Of a stretch of 20,430 bases of DNA, positions 9,268 through 16,269 are shown one piece after another. Position numbers and translations under genes: made by a program. The notes beneath the pieces were generated by a model, which had not been told where the DNA came from, ran no database searches, and saw only the letters and a program-made list of their open reading frames with translations. This DNA is from Acanthaster planci. Its lineage: Eukaryota; Echinodermata; Asteroidea; Valvatida; Acanthasteridae. The DNA lies in NCBI RefSeq assembly GCF_001949145.1, contig NW_019091575.1:457233-477662 (forward strand), in the 5' to 3' direction. The number at the start of each line of letters is the position of its first letter. Position 1 is the stretch's first letter.

Positions 9268-9440
9268 GTACTAGGCCTATGCAGACTTGACCATCAAAGG
9301 CAACTAAACAGACAAGTCCACGCTGAATCTGATTACGATGTTCTGAATTTCCCGCGAGATGAGTCAACACGCGCCAAATATACCGCACCCCGACCTTTGA
9401 CCCGTGACAGCACGACGAAACAAGCAGCACACACGTGGAG
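9268..9440 (-). promoter_or_regulatory. CAD proximal promoter with E2F, DR1 and E-box sites
   Basis: Reading upstream from the CAD start codon: TTTCCCGCG on the plus strand (9348-9356) and TTTGGCGCG on the minus strand (9370-9378) both match the E2F consensus and lie about 115-145 bases from the ATG. CGACCTTTGACCC (9391-9403) is a DR1-type nuclear-receptor site on the minus strand (GGGTCA-A-AGGTCG). CACGTG (9432-9437) is a perfect E-box about 200 bases upstream. Mammalian CAD is a known Myc/Max E-box and growth-phase target, so the same logic may be conserved. No clear TATA box was identified. Confidence 0.55.
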
Positions 9441-9967
9441 TCTCCAAGCACAAAGACGGCTTTGAGGATTCCTTTGTTTTTTTCATCAGAGAAAGAAGAA
9501 AACGGAGCCAAAATTTCCCCAAGCGAAGGCAGCTTGTTTGCTTCCAAGATGACACAAGTTCTTAATAAAATCACTTCGATTTTTTTCGAAACTGGTGATG
9601 AAATTGGGACCTGTTGGAGAGAACACCACCAATCTGGCAAGCCGCCATGTGCGTTGTAGTTAGTCGGTTCTCGATGCCTATATATGATTTCGGAAAATGT
9701 TGGATATGGCTGGGTACCAGCCAAACTAACTTCGCGCAGAATTAGAAGCAAAGAACTCGTGGTTCGTCCGTCGTCCCATTTTCGGATCAAGGCCTCTAGT
9801 CAAGACTCAAAGCGGCTCTGTTCAGCGTAACAGAGGCAGAGAAGTTAGCTAATTTCAGACCAAGATTTGGAGCTTTCCCAGCTGGTCCAGACAAGGAATG
9901 CTAGCAACTCATCTTGAATTCCGAAAGAAAGCCGTAGCTGAGAGGAAGTAGGGATTTGAAAATGGCA
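9441..9967. other. Upstream region of CAD, no supported gene
   Basis: A 181-codon minus-strand open frame covers 9245-9790, but its translation shows no domain and overlaps the CAD promoter, so I treat it as chance. A minus-strand CCAAT word lies near 9603-9607 and an ATGGCGGC (YY1-like) word near 9644-9651. These could belong to upstream start sites of CAD. Confidence 0.35.
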
Positions 9968-10063
9968 TGACGTCATGTAGCTTTCGCTGTTCACATGATG
10001 ATTCACGGCCGATATATTGAAAGCGTTTATTTGTGTTCTTTACATCTGGAATTAGTGACGTCA
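9968..10063. promoter_or_regulatory. Paired full CRE sites, possible divergent promoter
   Basis: Two perfect palindromic CREs, TGACGTCA, lie at 9968-9975 and 10056-10063. CREB/ATF proteins bind this word. A GGAAGT ETS-type word lies near 9943, and a plus-strand GTAAGT donor-like site follows near 10107. The group would suit a promoter firing to the right, away from CAD, but I see no plus-strand coding exon to confirm it. Confidence 0.4.
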
Positions 10064-10109
10064 TTAATTCGCGTTCGCGCTGAATATCAAGCAGCCTTAG
10101 CGATTCGTA

Positions 10110-11028
10110 AGTTTCTTGTTAAAAAAAAGGAATAAGAAAAATATTACACTCGCCTGGACACTGCAGAGTTTTTGCCTTTTAAAGAATGCGTTCATTAGGC
10201 CTACTGGAAAACAGTTTACATTCGAGGGTCAATGTTGTCTATTAGCCTGTAACTTGTAAGGCCTGTGCTGCCTAATCCAAGGCCTATAGCTAAAAATGAA
10301 CAGTCTCATCCAACCAGAACGGAAATATTATAGTCTTCCATTACAGGGCCGGATGTTTAAAACTATAATTGAAAAATCAATTGAAAAATCAAATCTGAAA
10401 TGGGCCGTTGATGGTTAGGCCTACTTTGCCACTTTGTCTCGCTGCGGTCCAAAGAGTAACGAATTACAAAATGTTTTTCATTCACCAATCTGAATATATC
10501 TAAATTCGTCCAGGACGAATTTCACATGCTATTGGAAGAGTATTTAGTCATTCATTCAGTTTGGGTGACCCCATTTGAACACCGTGTTGGTGAAATTCGT
10601 GTATAAGTTGTTGCTGAATGGCGGCGTTCAGGGATCGAATTTTATCAATCACTTGAATATTTTATGTTTAAAGCGCTGTGATACCAGTTTCTGTATTCGA
10701 ACACTGTATAATTTTTATTTTATTATATAAAACGTTTGCGAGGTAAATTAGTCATGTGTGTAAGTAGTTCTCCATGTCTTTGGAGCAATTCGGTGTGATA
10801 AATTAACAACAAAGGTGAAAAAGTTAACAAAACCCCCAAACGTGAAGTTATTTTAGTTTTCTAAATAAATCAAACGATCCAAGAGCGAAAAAAATTCACG
10901 TAACAATATTAAAAAAACACAGGATGTTCCTTACTTTCGTTCTCTTACTTTGTGTGCAGCTTAATTGACTGAGTCTAAAATGTTGCGAGAAAATTAATTC
11001 AGAGAAACAAAACACTTATGAATTACAA
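10110..11028. other. AT-rich interval, no supported gene
   Basis: This stretch becomes steadily more AT-rich toward the virus-like cluster. A perfect palindrome AAATTCGTCC-A-GGACGAATTT lies at 10502-10522. I do not see where the left end of the virus-like element is; it may lie here. Confidence 0.35.
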
Positions 11029-11035
11029 ATGAGAC

Positions 11036-11242
11036 ATGGTGCGAATGTTTTTGCATTCGTCGTACTTAGTAGTAGGCGGAGGAGAGTTCAAGAGCAGCCC
11101 TACCCTCCTATACCTACCCGACCCCCCCCCCAACTGGGAGTTCCCCTACCCTCCAGACCAACTCCCCCGGGCTTTCCCCACTTCTCCGGGGAAAAAACCG
11201 GTGTCCCCTGAAGTTTTAAGAATAAAAAAAATAAAATTTTAA
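11036..11242 (+). CDS. Proline-rich ORF, probable 3' part of a virus-like gene
   Basis: This open frame ends in K-I-K-F-stop, and its TAA (11240-11242) falls inside the TTTTAAAA of the next gene's promoter-like module. The other genes of this cluster do the same. The middle is rich in Pro (P-D-P-P-P-N-W, P-Y-P-P-D) over a C-rich stretch with a run of C at about 11124-11133. An overlapping frame (11029-11211) is also Pro-rich, so a frame change within the C run is possible. The true start is unknown and the gene may extend further left. Function not recognised; Pro-rich tails with PPxY-like words are common in virion proteins, but I claim nothing. Confidence 0.35.
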   Translation: MVRMFLHSSYLVVGGGEFKSSPTLLYLPDPPPNWEFPYPPDQLPRAFPTSPGKKPVSPEVLRIKKIKF

Positions 11243-11262
11243 AAGTCTATATTAAAACAGAG
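11237..11262 (+). promoter_or_regulatory. Virus-like promoter module 1
   Basis: TTTTAAAA at 11237-11244 is followed by TCTATATTAAAA and then ATG at 11263, 26 bases from the first T. It shares the layout of the modules at 12380, 13590, 14523 and 15268. The previous ORF stops inside it. Confidence 0.6.
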
Positions 11263-11855
11263 ATGCCAAACCAAAAAACCAACGTCAAGTGTTCCTTTTG
11301 CAAAAACACCAGTCAATCTGTTAACGTGATAGATGCTTGTGATTGTAGAGGATGTTCAGATTCTTTTCGCATTATTCGATGTCACGACTGTAAGAAAAAC
11401 ATTGTACATCTTGCGACGAATGTGAAACCTGCGAATATTGTGTAAACTGCGACGTTTGCAATAATTGCACTGATTGTGTAGATTGCATTGATTGCGGAAA
11501 TTGTGCTAATTGTGACAGTTGTTCTTGCTGTACCGGCTCAGATAATTGCATAGAATGCAATAACTGTAACGAGTGCAATTATTTCATCAACTGCGAAGAC
11601 CTGAACGGTGAATCGTTTTTAGTATTTGTCTATGACGACAACAGCGGCTATGGTTGCTACAAAAGGATGAGATTTAGAACACCGGACGACCCCGGGCCAG
11701 AATCTGACTTGGATGTAGACGTAGAAAAACTCAGCTTAATATTTGAATATAACGAAGAAGTACAAATAACCGCGATTCCACAAGCACTACAGTTACCCGA
11801 AGACCTTCGCGAAGATTATGACTATTGCACACGTTTAACTGACGTGGTAGATTAA
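11263..11855 (+). pseudogene. Cys-repeat (CxxC) protein, broken by one -1 frame change
   Basis: The first 46 codons hold C-S-F-C, C-D-C-R-G-C and C-H-D-C motifs. The frame then runs to a stop at about 11443, while the -1 frame takes over without a gap with a Cys at nearly every third residue (C-N-N-C-T-D-C-V-D-C and so on) to about 11590. An acidic tail follows to TAA at 11853-11855. Regular Cys-x-x spacing suggests a metal-rich or solenoid-like fold. Similar Cys-every-third-residue proteins are known to me from giant-virus and Polinton-like gene sets, but no function follows. The only break lies at G-AAA-AAC (11394-11400), which resembles a -1 slippery heptamer. A lost A in the run is the simpler explanation. 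Confidence 0.6.
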
Positions 11856-11860
11856 GCCCC

Positions 11861-11884
11861 TTAAACAAATAAGTAATTACAAAC
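11861..11884 (+). promoter_or_regulatory. Weak version of the virus-like promoter module
   Basis: CCCCTTAAAC, then AAATAAGTAATTAC, then ATG at 11885. The TTAAA core is 24 bases from the ATG, matching the spacing of the stronger modules, but the TTTT half and the TTTATA block are poorly kept. The TAA of the Cys-repeat gene lies just upstream. Confidence 0.3.
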
Positions 11885-12385
11885 ATGGATGATTATTATT
11901 TACCACCGTTTACAATGGAGTTATACGATTCACTGAACGAAAAAAACCCTAAATCAGCCTATATGAAAATCGAAGAAGACACATGCCCTCACATAAAAAA
12001 GAATAGAAGGCGGACATGTATTTTGCCCCGATTGTTTTAGAATACTACAGCCTTATTCAGACTTTGAAGCAGGAAACGTAGGTGACAAATACAATCAGCG
12101 TTTTGTTTACAAAAAGCCGAAATCAAAGTCCGACAAGATTTTAAAACAACTAAGCACTCAATTGGTGGAAGGTCAAGCACGTTCCATAGAATACAAATTA
12201 AACCAAATTTTAGCAGGCAAGATCTCTAGAGGACAACCACTCACGGCAAGTTGGTGGCGGTGTGTTATCAAGACGTAACCGGGGAAACAGGAGACAAAGT
12301 AAAAGACCTGTTTCAAGTCTCAGAGAAACACTTCAACGATGCCGTTAATAAGTTTAAATTTTATGAAGAACAGTACAATTTTTAA
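11885..12385 (+). pseudogene. TFIIB-like transcription factor, frameshifted
   Basis: The start frame (M-D-D-Y-Y-L-P-P) reaches a C-P-H motif at residues 34-36. After a frame change near 11997-12006, the next frame supplies C-P-D-C-F-R-I-L followed by D-F-E-A-G. Together these follow the TFIIB zinc-ribbon plan (Cys/His pair, then CPxC-x-x-hydrophobic, then an acidic linker). A second frame change near 12243-12251 leads into a tail with A-V-C-Y-Q-D and F-Q-V-S-E-K-H-F, like the second half of a TFIIB cyclin fold (AACIYxAC... VS...). The final TAA (12383-12385, after N-F) sits inside the next promoter module. About 165 codons is short for TFIIB (usually 300 or more), so only one cyclin repeat would fit. 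In eukaryotic DNA viruses such factors recruit RNA polymerase to viral promoters. Confidence 0.5.
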
Positions 12386-12403
12386 AAACCTCTTTATAGT
12401 AAA
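12380..12403 (+). promoter_or_regulatory. Virus-like promoter module 2
   Basis: TTTTAAAA (12380-12387), ACC, then TCTTTATAGTAAA and ATG at 12404. The distance from the first T to ATG is 24 bases, the same as in the paralogue's module at 13590. The stop codon of the TFIIB-like gene is embedded. Confidence 0.65.
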
Positions 12404-13595
12404 ATGGAAATGCATTCTTTTTATTTGACCAAAACTTCACTGACGTTTGAATTAGAAAATCAAATCAATAATTTAAAAGCCGATAAAAACATTAAACTCA
12501 AAAAGGCAAGTTTTCACCCGGGATATTTTAAAATTACAAAATCTACCGAAATCGAATGGCAAATCCAAGTCGAAGGAAGTCCTGCTGAAAGAGGGGCCGA
12601 AGGAGTTAGACAAGCACCAAGCCCAGCAAATACGAGACTTGATAGGCAAGATATTGAAACAAGTATTATAGATACATTTGAACTAACAGTGCCATTCTCA
12701 GAATTAGAAGCAGCTAATTCAGTTTTGTTTTATGACGTAATGAGAGATTACCTTCGAGCTAATGAGGCAAGAAATCTAGATGAATATACCGCCTCAGTGA
12801 ACCAAAGAATAAATGACCTCAACGAACAAAAAGCAAACTTGCAAAGGTTATATCTAAAAGAAGGAATTATTAGAAATCAAGAAAGAGCAATAGAATATTT
12901 AATACTTTTAACTCAAGAAAAAAAACCGATATTTATCAGGAAGCCCGCCGCATCGCTTTAGAATTCATTCAAGAGGGATTTTAAGCAACGACAACGAAGA
13001 AAGAACGAGAACCATTAGAGCCGTCCAAATTGAACCCAGACCCACTCTTATAGTTACGGCTTCTGGTTCTAATGCCCCGGTGGTGGATCGGTTGCACAAG
13101 AGAGAAACGCCCGCAGATTTTTGCAAGGTGGAGAACGTGGGAATGTTATTATTCCACCGGGGTTTTACAACGTGGATTGGTCTGATTTTATTTTAAACGC
13201 CATTTCAGGTGTGAGTTTTAAAGTTCATGAGAAGTCAAACATGGTGACAGTTATGATAACGGATTTAAAACTAAGATTGCGGTTAGGTAAAGAAGTCGGC
13301 AAGCTGTTGAATTTGCCGAGGGGTAGGCTCGTTCTAAACGCTATCTACAAGGGAAAGATAAACACAAATCCTTTTGAGGAACTTTGGATACACTGTCGAG
13401 AAATAAACAACTATTTTAATTATTTCAACGGGCAACCTTTATACGTGTTGTCTACCACTTCAGACCCGAGCGAAAGCGCTAAGTATAGTAAACGATCAAA
13501 TAACGAGTTTACATTTTTCGTTGAGAAATGAAAAAGAAGAAATTATTAACAATAAAGACGGTACAATTTTAATCGACCTGGATGTTTTTTTTTAA
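12404..13595 (+). pseudogene. Virus-like structural-type protein A (paralogue of B)
   Basis: The N-terminus (M-E-M-H-S-F-Y-L-T, then F-E-L-E-N-Q-I-N-N, then G-Y-F) matches the neighbour starting at 13614. The middle holds a coiled-coil-prone helix (about residues 120-170). Frame changes near 12918 and 12980 and between about 13097 and 13110 separate it from the C-terminal domain, which lies in the open frame 13121-13531: P-P-G-F-Y-N-V-D-W, F-K-V-H, L-R-L-R-L-G, L-N-L-P-R. A last frame change near 13512 leads to the end D-L-D-V-F-F and TAA at 13593-13595. The plan of FYLT start, PGxY motif, LG/LP motif and Phe-ending tail recalls virion-type proteins of Polinton-like elements in invertebrates. 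This is inference from layout, not a search. Confidence 0.55.
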
Positions 13596-13613
13596 AAGCC
13601 GGTTTATAATGAA
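13590..13613 (+). promoter_or_regulatory. Virus-like promoter module 3
   Basis: TTTTAAAA (13590-13597), then G and CCGGTTTAT (13599-13607), then AATGAA and ATG at 13614, 24 bases from the first T. The CCGGTTTAT core is identical to that in the module at 15268. An ATG five bases earlier (13609) is out of frame with the conserved start; the paralogue alignment favours 13614. The stop of gene A lies within the T-run. Confidence 0.7.
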
Positions 13614-14541
13614 ATGGAAACGCATTATTTTTATTTGACCGAAAATCCACAGACGTTTGAATTGAAAAATGAGATCAATAACACAAAAGGCGACAAACTC
13701 GTGAGAGTAAAAAATATACAGTTTACTAAAGCAGGGTATTTTAACGTGACTGACGTAAACCCGCTACTATGAGTGAAACGAGTCGGAAAGCCATACGAAG
13801 GATTAAAAACGAGTTTTTAGAAGCGTTTGAACAAAACACACTAGATGCAAAAATTGAAGAACAACAACAAAGAATTAAAATCATAAATCAACGGATCAAG
13901 GATTTATCAGTACAAATAGAACAAGAAAGATACGAACCAACAAAACAAGATTTATGTCAGCGGATATCTGATTTAAATCAAATAATAAACGACGAACGTG
14001 AAGGTAAACAATTATCTTTAGAGGAAATCGAGGAAAACGACGAGCCCATAAAACGTTTTCTCACGGGATTTAGAGGGCCCATACTTCATATACTTAACTC
14101 TCAAATCTCATCTCAACCATTACCCGTGGGCCAAAGAGGAAGCATCGTGGTGTTTTCCGGTTATTACGACATAGATTGGTTTAACTTTTTGTTAAATTCA
14201 ATCCCATCTTTCAAAGTCCATTCAAGGACAAAGAGGGTGACCTTGGCCATTACGGACTTCAACCTCAAGATGAGACTAAATAATCAAGTAGCCATGGTGT
14301 TAAACCTACCCAAAATCAAACTTTTACCAGACATCATTTATGAAGGTAAACATGATGTAAACCCGTTTATTCATTGCAAACAGTTAAATACCCAAAACAA
14401 CTTTTATAATGGGTAGTCTTCGGGCTTGTTGGACGTGGTACTAAGCTGACCTTTTCTTTAAAAAACAAGCGAGGAGAACTGGTAAACAACAAATGCGCTG
14501 GAATTTTAATCGAGTTAGACATTTTTAAAACGTGTATATAA
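13614..14541 (+). pseudogene. Virus-like structural-type protein B (paralogue of A)
   Basis: The gene starts M-E-T-H-Y-F-Y-L-T and has F-E-L-K-N-E-I-N-N and G-Y-F like gene A, but stops at TGA 13770-13772. The next frame (13769-14416, 215 codons) begins at an ATG overlapping that stop (ATGA). It contains a long charged coiled coil (about residues 20-85) and then the C-terminal domain: F-S-G-Y-Y-D-I-D-W, F-K-V-H, L-K-M-R-L, L-N-L-P-K, N-P-F, ending in N-F-Y-N-G-stop. A further frame after 14440 completes the tail (L-T-F-S-L-K, then E-L-D-I-F) as in gene A, with TAA at 14539-14541 inside the next promoter module. The coiled coil is longer than in gene A. Most likely a second copy that diverged after tandem duplication. 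Confidence 0.55.
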
Positions 14542-14549
14542 TAAAATAG
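14523..14549 (+). promoter_or_regulatory. Virus-like promoter module 4
   Basis: TTTTAAAA (14523-14530), CGTG, TATATAATAAAA, TAG, then ATG at 14550. The distance from first T to ATG is 27 bases. Here the upstream reading frame ends at the TAA within TATATAA (14539-14541), slightly later than in the other modules. Confidence 0.65.
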
Positions 14550-15273
14550 ATGACAACGAACGACCAGTCAAACATGTATCCAGGCTTGAGTGGGTACCAA
14601 GCCGATTAAGCAAACGCGACAAAAGTCCACCCAACGCCTTCAAAAGATCGAAGACATCCGCGGACAAATCTTACGAGAACGCGACGCACGTGAGACTTTT
14701 TACAAAAAGATCAAACGGCTATTAACCGCGCTAAATTACGTGGAATACGGAGTCGAAGCAATAGGTGCTACATCAGCCGCTATAGGCATTTCCGCTATAT
14801 TGGGGGTTATTACCAGACCCGTCGGACTAGTGATGGAAGGCATATACGCGTTTGGTGCTTACGCGATGTTAAAGTACGCCAGTCGTAGGTTAACTCACCA
14901 AACCAAAAAGCACGATAAAATCCGCGTGCTTGCAGACGCCAATCTAAACACCATAGATAAGTACGTCTCACACCCGATCGAAGACAGTGACGTGTCTCAA
15001 GAAGAATTTTGATTTTGTCTGAACTCAGGAAATTTAACGAGTTGAAGGAAAAGATTCGCTCAAACACAACGACAAAGTTGTAGGAAGCTAAAATAAACCG
15101 AGCAGAATTTGACCGCCAAGTGTAAGCAAAATTGGAAACGCAAAGGCAGCAGTTTAAAAAAAGGACCTTATGAAAAAACTTGGCGAATAACTTTTACAAA
15201 GTCTGTCAGGTTTTTGGAGGAACAACCGCCTGCATACCAAAATATTACGGTACCCATCACACCTGCTTTTTAA
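14550..15273 (+). pseudogene. Virus-like small membrane-segment protein, decayed
   Basis: The promoter spacing points to the ATG at 14550, but its frame stops after 20 codons. The main open frame is 14590-15012, lacking an ATG (first codon GTG). It encodes a basic helical N-terminus, then a Gly/Ala/Ile-rich segment (about residues 50-97, with I-G-I-S-A-I-L-G-V-I and Y-A-F-G-A-Y-A) long enough for two membrane passes or a hydrophobic hairpin. A K-K-H-D-K-I stretch and an acidic end S-D-V-S-Q-E-E-F follow. Another frame continues with a helical stretch (S-E-L-R-K-F-N-E-L-K) but carries in-frame TAG, TAA and TGA, so this gene has true stops as well as shifts. A last short frame ends P-A-F and TAA at 15271-15273, inside the next module, and might be a separate small gene. 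Confidence 0.5.
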
Positions 15274-15301
15274 AACCGGTTTATTATAAAGTAAAAGTAA
15301 G
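15268..15301 (+). promoter_or_regulatory. Virus-like promoter module 5
   Basis: TTTTAAAA (15268-15275) is followed by CCGGTTTAT (15276-15284), TATAAAGTAAAAGTAAG and ATG at 15302. The core equals that of module 3. The distance from first T to ATG is longer here, 34 bases. Confidence 0.65.
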
Positions 15302-15487
15302 ATGGGAGCCAAATTTAGTCAATTACCGATAGTAGTCAATAAAGATTATTACTTTTCTGCCGTGTTTCCCAATTTAGCCGCGGCGTATAAACTTCTAAAA
15401 ATGAAAACCTACTCGAAGCAGTTGACAGTTGGTCGACAGACCAGTATTGGGGGGGCCTGTTTGGCACACTTTGACCTTGAAATATAG
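15302..15487 (+). CDS. Small protein with N-myristoylation signal, 3' end probably replaced
   Basis: The product starts M-G-A-K-F-S, which fits the N-myristoylation rule (Gly2, Ser6), so the protein would be lipid-anchored at membranes, as are several viral matrix or membrane proteins. About 40 residues look native (P-I-V-V-N-K-D-Y-Y-F). From roughly 15430 the frame runs into a GGGGGGG tract and a repetitive flank (G-G-A-C-L-A-H-F-D-L) and stops at 15485-15487. I infer that the right edge of the virus-like segment lies near 15420-15450 and that the last residues are read-through into flanking DNA. Function unknown. Confidence 0.45.
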   Translation: MGAKFSQLPIVVNKDYYFSAVFPNLAAAYKLLKMKTYSKQLTVGRQTSIGGACLAHFDLEI

Positions 15488-15723
15488 CACAATTTGACCT
15501 TTGGAGATGGTGGCATTAATATGCATAAGTATAATAATAATAATAATATGATATTGACATGAATAGGAATGAGGATAGGGTCAAAAGTGAGTGGCACAGA
15601 TTGACCTTTGGCAAGGGACAGGCATAAGGTCAGAAAGTCTGGCACAGGTTGATCCTGGTGTATGGGATAAAATAGGAATAAAGCACAGCACGGGTTAAAA
15701 TTTTTGGGTACAATTTGACCTTG
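15463..15723. repeat. Interspersed repeat of GGCACA-N-TTGACCTTTGG words
   Basis: Five related words occur: GGCACACTTTGACCTTG (15463), AGCACAATTTGACCTTTGG (15486-15504), GGCACAGATTGACCTTTGG (15593-15611), GGCACAGGTTGATCCTGG (15641) and GGTACAATTTGACCTTG (15707-15723). Spacing is uneven (about 23, 107, 48 and 66 bases). An (ATA)n tract lies at about 15528-15549. This is either a degenerate satellite or part of an unrecognised transposon at the edge of the virus-like cluster. Confidence 0.6.
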
Positions 15724-16041
15724 CTTATGATAAAAAAAAATAGTGGATGAGTCGAAGGTATGACGTCACGGGAAAATACCGACTGGCCTACAGGAGTTCC
15801 AAAAGTAATTAGGAAGTAGGAAGCGATAATTCCTAAACGAAAGGACCGTACGTGCCCCCGGGTTGTAGGTGATAATTCCTAAACAAAACTGAAGGCTGCA
15901 CATAGTTGGTGAGCTGTGTCGGCGGACTGTTGTGTTAATGATTACATTGTGTACGTTGGAAGTTGGAAGTTCCGGCCGATATCCGACCTGAGAATTATTA
16001 TTCGATAGTCATACCGATAAGTATAACACAAAACAAATTCA
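15724..16041 (+). promoter_or_regulatory. Possible promoter region: CRE and repeated GATAATTCCTAAAC
   Basis: A perfect CRE, TGACGTCA, lies at 15761-15768. GATAATTCCTAAAC occurs twice in the same orientation, at 15825-15838 and 15871-15884, 46 bases apart. GGAAGT words near 15960-15970 resemble ETS sites. They precede the hypothetical gene that follows, but no start site can be fixed. Confidence 0.3.
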
Positions 16042-16269
16042 ATGGACTTCACATATTGGTTTCTGGTAGGTTGGTACTGGTACCGTTTTATTTCCCGTTG
16101 TTCATCATTGATTTTTTACAATAATTATCTTAGTAATTTTAAGAATTCTGTTAATTTTGAAATCAGAGTTATTACATATACTCATTTTTTGGAACCATTT
16201 GTCTCTACAGACTGTTATCTTTTAGGCATGTTCCTCTTTGTCATGAAACAGTCTGGCAAATTTTTCAGC

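Noticed and set aside
9245-9790. 181-codon minus-strand open frame upstream of CAD
   Set aside because: It overlaps the promoter motifs and no domain is recognisable. It is also out of frame with the CAD exon.
11372-11578. Minus-strand open frame (Gln/Ser-rich) opposite the Cys-repeat gene
   Set aside because: It is the mirror of the TGY-rich Cys codons and has no independent support.
14810-15067. Minus-strand 85-codon frame opposite the membrane-protein gene
   Set aside because: All other cluster genes are on the plus strand with matching promoter modules; this one has neither.
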